From positions 1 through 5,302 of the forward strand of contig CALUBX010000308.1 in NCBI GenBank assembly GCA_943914405.1: DNA of 5,302 nt, read 5' to 3'. Of this stretch, positions 1-5,302 are shown in pieces (the stretch's first letter is position 1; each line of letters begins with the position of its first letter). The notes under the pieces were generated by a model. It saw only the letters and a list, made by a program, of their open reading frames with translations. It had not been told where the DNA came from and did no database searches. Both the position numbers and the translations under genes were made by a program. This DNA is from an uncultured Hyphomicrobiales bacterium (GTDB lineage Bacteria > Pseudomonadota > Alphaproteobacteria > Rhizobiales > Rhizobiaceae).

Positions 1-117
1 GCGGAACACCTCTGGCGGCAGAGCGTCGAGCGGATTGCTGATCATGGCAAGAAGGGCTCTTGCCGTCGAATGTCTCGTGAGCGGAAAATCCGGGGTCTGA
101 GCGCTTCTGGCGTCCAT
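1..117 (-). CDS. N-terminal fragment, possible cytochrome P450
   Basis: The reading frame begins at ATG 117-115 and stays open for 39 codons to the left edge, so only the N-terminus is visible. The start is supported by a purine-rich ribosome binding site, AAGGGA at 130-125, seven bases upstream, with a second copy at 136-131. The peptide contains FPLTRHSTARALLAMISNP followed by LDALPPEVF. From memory, this resembles the opening of bacterial cytochrome P450s, where an N-terminal helix leads into an NPL-(D/E)-ALP segment before the first beta sheet. No heme-binding cysteine motif, I-helix or ExxR motif lies in the window, so the P450 call is an inference from a short resemblance. The gene is on the same strand as the transpeptidase upstream of it, 102 bases away. 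A second in-frame ATG at 159-157 would add 14 residues but lacks a comparable ribosome binding site. Confidence 0.45.
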   Translation of the reverse strand, partial: MDARSAQTPDFPLTRHSTARALLAMISNPLDALPPEVFR

Positions 118-219
118 CAAAAGATCCCTTTCCCTTGTTGATCGTGCAGACGATGGCATTGGATCGCATTATTGAGGCCTCATGATGTTGCCTCCGCGTT
201 CTCGCCGTTAACAGCACGC

Positions 220-1215
220 TTAGTCCGCAAACTCGACCATGACACCCGGCTTTACCATCTTGCCGAGTTCCTCGACGTCCCAGTTCGTCAACCGGACGCA
301 ACCGTGAGAGCCGGATTTGTCGATCAGCGACGGCTCCGGCGTTCCGTGAATGCCGTAGGTCGGCTCGGAAAGATCGATCCAGACGGTTCCGACCGGATTA
401 TTCGGACCGCTCGGTAGCGTGAGGCGGTGCTTGTTCTTGCCTTGCTGGAAGTTGATTTTGGGGTTGTAGATGTAAGGCGGCATCCGGGCGACCCCATTGA
501 CCTTGTGGGTGCCGGTGGGGGAGGGATTGTCCTCGCTGCCGATCGTGGCGGGATAGACGGCGAGAATCGTTCCGTCTTCTGCAAAGGCAAGCACCTGCCC
601 GGATTTTCGATGTGCTTCGATCCGCTTGACCTTGCCGTCCTTCGATGGACCCGGATCCACGACCGCGATGGCGTCACCAGGCTCGAAGCGGCTGTCGGGG
701 TTCAGAGCCTTGAGAAGGTCTTCATCCATATGAAAGCGCTCGGCGAGCTTCTCAGTGATGCTTGCAAAGCCGAGATGCTCCATTTTCGCCTGCTTGGCGT
801 AGTCCTCCGGAATCTCTGCGACCAAGTCGGAGACATCTTCCTGCGATATTGTGTAGCTGGCCATGACGGACTGAGCTTGCGGCAGCCGCGCCAACATGTC
901 CGGATCTGGTTTGCCGTCCACGGGCAACTTCTCCGTCGCCTCGAAGCCGGCAATCGCCTTGCTGACATTCTCTCCATAGAAGCCATCCACGACGCCTGGC
1001 GAAGATCCGGCGCGATCCAGCAGGACCTGGAGATGTATGATGGCGGGATCAGGCTCCTCGCTCGGTCGCGGCGGTCGTTCGGCCGGAACCGCGGACACAG
1101 GAGCCTGGTCGATGACCTCGGGCGACAGCCGGGGAAACTGGGCTTGTGCTTGGCTTTGGACAGAGGTGAGAACTGCGCAACTCAACACGGCGGGAAGGAG
1201 GATGATTGTCTTCAT
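220..1215 (-). CDS. Exported L,D-transpeptidase (YkuD family) with peptidoglycan-binding domain
   Basis: This 331-residue protein should act in the periplasm, forming 3-3 peptide crosslinks in peptidoglycan or attaching proteins to it. Residues 1-25 look like a Sec signal peptide (MKT, a hydrophobic core, then AQA before the likely cut). Residues about 57-111 form a peptidoglycan-binding type 1 domain (HLQVLLDRAG, VVDGFYGENV). Residues about 145-187 look LysM-like (ITEKLAERFHMDEDLLKALNP). Residues about 197-330 are the YkuD catalytic domain, with H290 in YGIHGTPEP and the motif SHGCVRLTNWD carrying H304, catalytic C306 and R308. All key residues are present. The ATG at 1215-1213 is preferred because AGGA (1224-1221) lies five bases upstream; the frame extends to an ATG at 1290, but that would put charged residues before the signal peptide. 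Cys13 in AVLSC weakly resembles a lipobox but sits very early. The gene lies 110 bases after xylG on the same strand. Whether it shares the xylose transcript is unclear. Confidence 0.93.
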   Translation of the reverse strand: MKTIILLPAVLSCAVLTSVQSQAQAQFPRLSPEVIDQAPVSAVPAERPPRPSEEPDPAIIHLQVLLDRAGSSPGVVDGFYGENVSKAIAGFEATEKLPVDGKPDPDMLARLPQAQSVMASYTISQEDVSDLVAEIPEDYAKQAKMEHLGFASITEKLAERFHMDEDLLKALNPDSRFEPGDAIAVVDPGPSKDGKVKRIEAHRKSGQVLAFAEDGTILAVYPATIGSEDNPSPTGTHKVNGVARMPPYIYNPKINFQQGKNKHRLTLPSGPNNPVGTVWIDLSEPTYGIHGTPEPSLIDKSGSHGCVRLTNWDVEELGKMVKPGVMVEFAD

Positions 1216-1220
1216 GATCA

Positions 1221-1224
1221 TCCT
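1221..1224 (-). promoter_or_regulatory. Ribosome binding site setting the transpeptidase start
   Basis: AGGA read on the minus strand lies five bases before the ATG at 1215-1213. It overlaps the next in-frame ATG upstream (1221-1219), so it cannot serve that codon. This favours the 331-residue product that begins directly with a signal peptide. Confidence 0.6.
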
Positions 1225-1260
1225 AAGCCACGGGCGCGACTTTGGTTCCCGGGAAGCGTG

Positions 1261-1319
1261 GCCGGCCACAGCCGGCATGCACTCGGGCAAGTGAAGGAGA
1301 GAGTCCGCCGGTCAGCGGA
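1261..1319 (-). terminator. Two short hairpins after xylG, weak terminator candidate
   Basis: The gap between xylG and the transpeptidase gene contains two small inverted repeats. The first after the xylG stop has arms TCCGC 1304-1308 and GCGGA 1315-1319 with a six-base loop. The second has arms GCCGGC 1261-1266 and GCCGGC 1271-1276 with a four-base loop. Neither is followed by a T-run on the minus strand, so a classical intrinsic terminator is not shown. They may slow or stop xylose operon transcription, or be incidental in GC-rich DNA. Read-through into the transpeptidase gene remains possible. Confidence 0.25.
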
Positions 1320-1325
1320 GCAAGG

Positions 1326-2111
1326 TCAGCTCATCTTCATGGCGCCAGGGCCGGGGGTCGCGCCGGGCGGCACCTTCCCCAGAATGATCATACCCAAAAC
1401 CTCATCCTTCGTGACATCCTCAGTTCGAGCATGGCCGACGACTTTGCCGTTCTTCATCACGAAAACCCGGTCGGCGAGATCGAAGACGTCGTGGATATCG
1501 TGGCTGATGAGGAAAATGCCGATGCCGTCCTGTTTCAACTGCTTGATGAGATCGCCGACCTGTGCCGTCTCCTGTGGACCGAGAGCCGCTGTCGGCTCGT
1601 CCATGATCAGGATACGCGCGTCGAACAGGATGGCGCGAGCAATGGCGACCGACTGTCGCTGGCCACCCGAAAGCGCCTTCACCGGCTCCTTGAACCGCTT
1701 GAAATTCGGGTTCAGCCGGCCCATCACCTTGCGTGTGTTGGCTTCCATGGCCACATCGTCCAGCGTTCCCCACTTCGTCTGGAGCTCGCGGCCAAGATAA
1801 AGGTTGGCGGCGGCATCGACATTGTCGGCGACAGCCAGCGTCTGGTAGATCGTTTCGATCCCGTACTTCTTGGCGTCACGGGGCGTTCGGATGTCGGCCG
1901 CCTCGCCGTTGATGAGGATGTCGCCTTCGTCGCGTCGGTAGGCGCCCGACAGGACCTTGATCAGGGTCGACTTGCCGGCGCCATTGTGGCCAAGCAGTGC
2001 TACGACCTCGCCGGGATAAAGGTCCACTGAGGCATTCTCAACTGCATGGATCCCGCCGAAGGAGATGGATATGTTCTTCATTTCCACGAGCGGATTGGAC
2101 TGGTCCGTCAC
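1326..2111 (-). CDS. xylG: Sugar (xylose-type) ABC transporter ATP-binding protein, single domain
   Basis: This 261-residue cytoplasmic ATPase should power uptake through XylH. All nucleotide-binding motifs are present once: Walker A GHNGAGKST (41-49), Q-loop Q90 in IYQTLAV, signature LSGGQ (147-151), Walker B ILIMDEP (167-173) and the H-loop histidine H204 in ISHD. The tail is proline-, glycine- and methionine-rich. Classical XylG of Escherichia coli is about twice as long, with two fused ATPase domains; this one is half-size, like the rhizobial fructose ATPase FrcA, so two copies should assemble per transporter. The GTG at 2111-2109 is chosen because AGGAG (2124-2120) lies eight bases upstream. 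An upstream in-frame ATG at 2162 would overlap xylH and add a basic non-family extension. It follows xylH after 14 bases and is the last transporter gene. The symbol follows operon context; the ATPase sequence alone does not fix the substrate. Confidence 0.93.
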   Translation of the reverse strand: MTDQSNPLVEMKNISISFGGIHAVENASVDLYPGEVVALLGHNGAGKSTLIKVLSGAYRRDEGDILINGEAADIRTPRDAKKYGIETIYQTLAVADNVDAAANLYLGRELQTKWGTLDDVAMEANTRKVMGRLNPNFKRFKEPVKALSGGQRQSVAIARAILFDARILIMDEPTAALGPQETAQVGDLIKQLKQDGIGIFLISHDIHDVFDLADRVFVMKNGKVVGHARTEDVTKDEVLGMIILGKVPPGATPGPGAMKMS

Positions 2112-2119
2112 GATGGGAA

Positions 2120-2124
2120 CTCCT
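2120..2124 (-). promoter_or_regulatory. Ribosome binding site setting the xylG GTG start
   Basis: AGGAG on the minus strand begins two bases after the xylH stop codon and lies eight bases before a GTG at 2111-2109. It decides in favour of the GTG start over the ATG at 2162, which lies inside xylH. Confidence 0.75.
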
Positions 2125-2125
2125 G

Positions 2126-3436
2126 TTATTTGGCGCGGGCGCGATAGACGGTGTCGAGCCAAACGGCCACGACGAGAACGGCGCCGACAACGATCCGCTG
2201 GAACGGGGTGTCGATGCCGAGCAGGACCATGCCGGACTGCAGCGACTGCATGACCAGAGCCCCAAGCATGGCGCCGGCAATAGAGCCTATGCCGCCGGCC
2301 AGCGAGGTGCCGCCAATAACCGCCGCGGCGATGGTATAGAGTTCGTCAAGCTCGCCTTGCGCATTGGTCGCCGCGTTCAAGCGCGCTGTCGAGATGGCGG
2401 CTGCAATGGCGCACAGAACGCCCATCAGTGCGAAGATCTTGACCGTTACCCAGCGCGTCTTGATGCCCGCCAGCTCCGCAGCCTCGGGGTTTCCACCGAT
2501 CGCAAAGACGTAGCGGCCGAAGCGCAGGCGGGTCGCGATAAACGTCATGACGATGCCGACGGCGATCGCCATCAGAACAGGGATCGCGATGCCTTGCGAA
2601 ATAAGAAGCCCGCCGTCCGGCCAGGGAATGTTGTTCGCTTCGGCGTAGCGGCGCGCAATATTGACCGGCCAGTAGTAGTTGTTGCAGATCCACACCGCGC
2701 CGAGGACGATGGCACAGCCCAACGTTACCAGCACATACTCAGCCCAGATCGGCCGGCGTGGGAAATGAAACCGCTTCCGCTGGTGACGGGCATTGACGAT
2801 GGCGGCGGCGATCGCAAGGCACGCGATGATACCGACGATCCAGCTCCAGGTCGCGCCGATCGAGCCCTCGGTGCCCCCACCCATCAGCCGAAAGTTCACG
2901 TCCATCGGTGCGACGGTCTGTCCGCTGGTGACAAACCAGGTGGCGCCTCGCCAGACCAGCAGGCCGCCGAGGGTGACGATGAAGGAGGGGACGCCAAGGA
3001 AGGCGATAATCAGCCCGTGCAACGTTCCGATAAGGCCGCCGACGACAAGGCCGCAGGCGAGCGCAACGATCCAGATCGCCGGGTGGTCGAAGCCAAGTAG
3101 CTCAGGCAACATGCGCGCCTGAAGCACACCCATGATCATGCCTGTAAAGCCGAGGATGGAGCCGACCGACAGGTCGATATTGCGCGTCACGATGACGAGC
3201 ACCATGCCGGTCGCCATGACGGCAACGGATGCGGTCTGAACCGAAAGATTCCAGAGGTTTCGCGGCGTCAGGAACAAACCGCCGGTGAGGACATCGAATC
3301 CGATCCAGATGATCAGCAGCGCGCCGACCATGCCGAGCATGCGGGTGTCGATCTCCGTTGCACGGAAGAAGCGGGAAATTGGACTGCCCGCCTGGCTCGC
3401 TCCGCCGGATGTCGTGGAATGCACCGTATCGGCCAT
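2126..3436 (-). CDS. xylH: Xylose-type ABC transporter permease
   Basis: This 436-residue inner-membrane protein forms the sugar channel, presumably as a homodimer. It has about ten hydrophobic spans, the clearest near residues 34-52, 66-83, 90-106, 121-146, 198-214, 233-250, 280-301, 329-350, 367-402 and 412-427. Family features include LVIVTRNIDLSVGS (80-93), typical of ribose/xylose/fructose permeases, and the cytoplasmic segment GNPEAAELAGI (315-325), the likely coupling loop to the ATPase. The segment around 215-275, with a basic stretch (RHQRKRFHFPRR) and an extra span, makes it longer than RbsC-type permeases, as in the XylH subgroup. The N-terminal 30 residues are polar and cytoplasmic. 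The ATG at 3436-3434 has AGGGA about ten bases upstream, a slightly long spacing. It lies 158 bases after xylF, a gap containing a strong hairpin, and 14 bases before xylG. Substrate assignment rests mainly on XylF. Confidence 0.93.
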   Translation of the reverse strand: MADTVHSTTSGGASQAGSPISRFFRATEIDTRMLGMVGALLIIWIGFDVLTGGLFLTPRNLWNLSVQTASVAVMATGMVLVIVTRNIDLSVGSILGFTGMIMGVLQARMLPELLGFDHPAIWIVALACGLVVGGLIGTLHGLIIAFLGVPSFIVTLGGLLVWRGATWFVTSGQTVAPMDVNFRLMGGGTEGSIGATWSWIVGIIACLAIAAAIVNARHQRKRFHFPRRPIWAEYVLVTLGCAIVLGAVWICNNYYWPVNIARRYAEANNIPWPDGGLLISQGIAIPVLMAIAVGIVMTFIATRLRFGRYVFAIGGNPEAAELAGIKTRWVTVKIFALMGVLCAIAAAISTARLNAATNAQGELDELYTIAAAVIGGTSLAGGIGSIAGAMLGALVMQSLQSGMVLLGIDTPFQRIVVGAVLVVAVWLDTVYRARAK

Positions 3437-3541
3437 GTGTCGCCGTTCCCTACACGTTTAAGCAGAAATGCGGGCAGAGGCTTGCCATGCACGCGTTTCA
3501 CGGCACTGCTTCGTTCAAGCCTGGCCGATCCTGGAGAGGAA

Positions 3542-3568
3542 CGGCGCCGCGTGAAAGCTGCGGCGCCG
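3542..3568 (-). terminator. Intercistronic GC hairpin between xylF and xylH
   Basis: A perfect 9-bp inverted repeat has arms CGGCGCCGC (3542-3550) and GCGGCGCCG (3560-3568) around a nine-base loop. It begins 26 bases after the xylF stop. The minus strand shows no T-run after it, so it is unlikely to end transcription completely. In ABC sugar operons, hairpins between the binding-protein gene and membrane genes commonly protect the upstream mRNA from 3' exonucleases or cause partial termination. Either would give more XylF than XylH and XylG. That role is inferred from position and structure. Confidence 0.65.
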
Positions 3569-3594
3569 CATTACATTTGGTTAATAGAGGGCTC

Positions 3595-4635
3595 TTACTT
3601 GCAAGCAGCGACCGTGCCGGCCTTCACGCCCTGGCAGGCTTCCGCCTTGCTGATCCAGCCGGCGTCGATCACCAGATTCAGATTGTCCTTGGTGATGGCC
3701 TGGGGCTTCAGGAAGACCGACTGCATCTTCTGCTTTTTCGGGCCGCCGTCGAACACCTGAACGCCCTTGATCTCGGTCATCTTCTTGCCGCCGGCGAGAG
3801 CAAGCGCAATTTCGGCAGCATTCTTGCCCAGTTCCCGGGAGTCCTTCCAGACCGAGACAGTCTGCGTGCCGAGAGCAACGCGGTTTAGGGCTGCCTTGTC
3901 GGCGTCCTGCCCGGATACCGGGACGGATCCTGCAAGACCCTGTGCATCAAGCGCTGCGATCGCACCGCCGGCCGTACCGTCGTTCGAGGCGACGACGGCA
4001 TCGACCTTGTTGTTGTTCTTGGTGAGGAACTGCTCCATGTTCTTCTGGGCGTTTTCCGGCTTCCAGCCATCGGTATAGGCTTCGCCGACATTCTTGATCT
4101 TGCCAGCGTCGATGGCGGACTTCAGCACTTCCATCTGTCCTGCGAACAGGAAGTCGGCATTGGGGTCCGAGGACGAGCCCTTGATGAAGACGTAGTTGCC
4201 TTCCGGCTTCACCTTGAAGACGCCCTGCGCCTGCAGACGGCCGACTTCCTTGTTGTCGAAGGTGATGTAGAAAGCATCGGGATTTTCGATCAGTCGGTCA
4301 TAGCCGACGACGGGAATGCCTTCAGCTGTGGCCTTTTCGATCGCCGGTCCGATGGCGTCGGAATCCTGCGCCAGAACGATGAGAGCGTTGGCACCCTGCG
4401 AGATAAGGGACTCAACGTCGGTAAGCTGCTTGGCCGCAGACGACTGAGCGTCAGCCGAAATGTACTTGGCTCCGGCGGCTTCGAGGGCCTTCTTGATGGC
4501 CGCTTCGTCCGTCTTCCAGCGTTCTTCCTGGAAGTTGGACCAGGATACGCCCACCACCAAATTGGCAGCCATGGACGCGGTCTGCATGGAAACGAGAATG
4601 GCCGCACCGGCCATTAGCCTTACGATCGATTTCAT
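3595..4635 (-). CDS. xylF: D-xylose ABC transporter periplasmic substrate-binding protein
   Basis: This 346-residue protein captures sugar in the periplasm and delivers it to XylH. Residues 1-23 form a Sec signal peptide (KSIVR, hydrophobic core, then SMA before the likely cut). The mature part begins ANLVVGVSWSNFQEERW and follows the type 1 periplasmic-binding (ribose/xylose) fold. Family-typical segments include ALIVLAQDSDAI (84-95), VVGYDRLI (109-116), FYITFDNKEVGRLQA (122-136), KGSSSDPNA (152-160), VVASNDGTAGG (214-224) and SGQDAD (241-246). The acidic, asparagine and arginine residues there are those expected around a sugar pocket. Overall length and motif order match XylF better than ribose or glucose binders. 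Cys334 and Cys345 near the C-terminus could form a disulfide. The ATG at 4635-4633 is supported by GGAGG (4647-4643) seven bases upstream. It is first in the operon, facing the ROK regulator. D-xylose is the best substrate guess; a related pentose is possible. Confidence 0.95.
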   Translation of the reverse strand: MKSIVRLMAGAAILVSMQTASMAANLVVGVSWSNFQEERWKTDEAAIKKALEAAGAKYISADAQSSAAKQLTDVESLISQGANALIVLAQDSDAIGPAIEKATAEGIPVVGYDRLIENPDAFYITFDNKEVGRLQAQGVFKVKPEGNYVFIKGSSSDPNADFLFAGQMEVLKSAIDAGKIKNVGEAYTDGWKPENAQKNMEQFLTKNNNKVDAVVASNDGTAGGAIAALDAQGLAGSVPVSGQDADKAALNRVALGTQTVSVWKDSRELGKNAAEIALALAGGKKMTEIKGVQVFDGGPKKQKMQSVFLKPQAITKDNLNLVIDAGWISKAEACQGVKAGTVAACK

Positions 4636-4665
4636 TTTTTGTCCTCCCAGTTGACGGCGAACGGG

Positions 4666-4710
4666 CCAAAAGCCTGTGCTCCCCCTCCGCCAAAACCTGT
4701 CCCCAAAAGC
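4666..4710 (-). repeat. Three short GC(T)TTTGG repeats in the xylF leader
   Basis: On the plus strand, CCAAAAGC occurs at 4666-4673 and 4703-4710, with CCAAAAC at 4690-4696. The first two copies extend into a longer similarity, GCCAAAA followed by CCTGT (4665-4677 and 4689-4700). Read on the minus strand, these are GCTTTTGG or GTTTTGG copies lying between the predicted xylF start site and its ribosome binding site. They could be regulator sites, RNA elements or chance. No function can be assigned. Confidence 0.4.
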
Positions 4711-4721
4711 GCCTCCCGCTT

Positions 4722-4740
4722 TTTCTCGACAGTCGAGAAA
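4722..4740. promoter_or_regulatory. Perfect 19-bp palindrome, probable repressor operator
   Basis: The sequence TTTCTCGACAGTCGAGAAA is an exact inverted repeat of two 9-base arms around a central A. It lies 86 bases before the xylF start and 88 bases before the preferred start of the divergent ROK regulator. It begins at the downstream edge of a candidate xylF -10 element and covers the expected start site, so a bound dimer would block xylF transcription. Winged-helix ROK repressors commonly bind palindromes of this size. Binding by this ROK protein is inferred, not shown. Confidence 0.7.
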
Positions 4741-4770
4741 TTACATGTCAGAGATCGGTGATAGTGTCAA
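4740..4770 (-). promoter_or_regulatory. Candidate sigma-70-type promoter of xylFHG
   Basis: On the minus strand an exact TTGACA -35 hexamer lies at 4770-4765. Two -10 choices follow: CATGTA (4747-4742) at 17 bases, or TGTAAT (4745-4740) at 19 bases. The first has the better spacing, the second the better match to TATAAT. Transcription would start near 4733, inside the palindrome at 4722-4740, leaving an untranslated leader of about 100 bases. The -10 element is imperfect, as expected for a regulated alphaproteobacterial promoter. Confidence 0.5.
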
Positions 4771-4828
4771 TCGGAGTCGAAATGCCCGATGGGATGGGAT
4801 ATCGATATGCCGAAAAGGGCATGATGCG

Positions 4829-5302
4829 ATGCTGGTGAGATCGAGTACGGAATTGGTGCGGCAGCAGAACAGCGCCCTCGTGCTCTCTGTCTTGCGTCGT
4901 CGCGGTCGCCTGTCTCACACGGAGATCGCGGCTGAAACCGGCCTCGCTTCCGCGACCGTCTCGGCCATCACCGCAGAACTCGAACAGGCCGCCATCATCG
5001 AGCGGATCGAACAGCAGCCGGTAGCCGGGCGAGGGCGCCCGCGCATCCAGTTCAGCCAGCGGCGAGACTGCGGCTATATCATCGTCATCACGATCTCGTC
5101 GGACATCATCCAGTACTCGCTGATCGATTATGCCGGCACGCTGCTTGATCGATTTTCTGAGGCACGCCCAACCGATTCGGTCGCGGCCTTCCTCTTCGCA
5201 ATCGAGGTGGCGATAGATCGCGTTCTGACGCGAACTAAGATCGACTGTCGGCAGGTGCTGCTCGTCTCGATCAGCAGTAAGGGCCTGGTCCATCCGACGC
5301 AG
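4829..5302 (+). CDS. xylR: ROK-family transcriptional repressor, probable xylose regulator (N-terminal part)
   Basis: The frame is open from here to the right edge, giving the first 158 residues of a protein that would usually be about 350-400 long. It begins MLVRSSTELVRQQNSALVL, typical of rhizobial ROK repressors. A winged helix-turn-helix covers about residues 10-75: helices include LSHTEIAAETG and the recognition segment LASATVSAITAEL (39-51), and the wing holds GRGRPR (67-72). The ROK sugar domain starts near residue 80 with GYIIVITISSD and YSLIDYAGTLLDR. The phosphate-binding DxGxT motif of ROK kinases is absent there, fitting a repressor rather than a kinase. The gene diverges from xylF with a palindromic operator between them, so it likely represses xylFHG and responds to xylose. 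The ATG at 4829 has AAGGG at 4815-4819 upstream. An in-frame ATG at 4745 would add 28 residues without family resemblance. The symbol rests on context. Confidence 0.88.
   Translation, partial: MLVRSSTELVRQQNSALVLSVLRRRGRLSHTEIAAETGLASATVSAITAELEQAAIIERIEQQPVAGRGRPRIQFSQRRDCGYIIVITISSDIIQYSLIDYAGTLLDRFSEARPTDSVAAFLFAIEVAIDRVLTRTKIDCRQVLLVSISSKGLVHPTQ

Noticed and set aside
1217..1250. GGAAC about 30 bases upstream of the transpeptidase start, resembling the -35 of an extracytoplasmic sigma factor promoter
   Set aside because: The -10 position reads GCTT or CTTA rather than CGTT, and transcription would begin at the start codon, leaving no room for the ribosome binding site.
427..1800. Long plus-strand open frame of 457 codons across the transpeptidase and xylG genes
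   Set aside because: It lies antisense to two genes with intact catalytic motifs and spans both plus their gap. Its translation has no recognisable domain, as expected of chance open frames in GC-rich DNA.
1997..3100. Plus-strand open frame of 367 codons opposite xylH
   Set aside because: Its product is rich in Arg, Asp and Gly with no fold signature, and the opposite strand encodes a clear permease. It is a reverse-frame shadow.
3437..3541. Possible small gene or internal promoter in the xylF-xylH gap
   Set aside because: No minus-strand frame with a ribosome binding site is confined to the gap, and TTGAAC there has no acceptable -10 at 16-18 bases. Only the hairpin at 3542-3568 stands out.
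4799..4808. Perfect 10-bp palindrome ATATCGATAT near the regulator start
   Set aside because: It is short, has no spacer, does not extend in either direction and does not resemble the 19-bp operator. It is plausible by chance, though a second minor site cannot be excluded.
4748..5293. Minus-strand open frame of 181 codons opposite the ROK regulator
   Set aside because: The plus strand here encodes an obvious winged-helix ROK N-terminus, while the minus-strand product shows no family resemblance.
1..5302. Search for tRNA or rRNA genes, CRISPR repeats, insertion sequences and attachment sites
   Set aside because: No cloverleaf-like segment, regularly spaced repeat array, transposase frame or terminal inverted repeats were seen by eye in any part of the window.

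Overview
The window looks like chromosomal or chromid DNA of a high-GC alphaproteobacterium, most likely a member of the Rhizobiales (Rhizobium/Agrobacterium/Ensifer/Shinella type). This is inferred from the GC-rich codon use, from a single-domain sugar-transport ATPase paired with a periplasmic sugar-binding protein and a long permease, and from a divergent ROK-family repressor. The species cannot be named from the sequence alone.

Layout. Positions 1-117 (minus) hold the N-terminal 39 codons of a gene leaving the left edge, tentatively a cytochrome P450. Positions 220-1215 (minus) encode an exported L,D-transpeptidase with a peptidoglycan-binding domain and an intact SHGCVR active site. Positions 1326-4635 (minus) are a three-gene sugar ABC transporter operon transcribed in the order xylF (binding protein), xylH (permease), xylG (ATPase). 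Positions 4829-5302 (plus) are the first 158 codons of a divergent ROK-family repressor, probably the local xylose regulator, which runs off the right edge. No gap exceeds 300 bases. The largest, 4636-4828, is the divergent control region.

How the parts work together. XylF should bind D-xylose (or a closely related pentose) in the periplasm and deliver it to a XylH dimer driven by two copies of XylG. The ROK protein has a winged-helix DNA-binding domain but lacks the sugar-kinase phosphate motif, so it fits a transcriptional repressor. Between the two transcription units lies a perfect 19-bp palindrome (4722-4740). It sits at the expected start site of a candidate xylF promoter (TTGACA at 4765-4770), where a bound repressor would block transcription. 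A strong GC hairpin just after xylF (3542-3568) is suited to making binding protein in excess over membrane components.

The window is mostly a well-understood arrangement, and I see no clearly novel system. The points most worth checking are the palindromic operator, the intercistronic hairpin, three short repeats in the xylF leader, and whether the transpeptidase gene downstream is read from the xylose operon.
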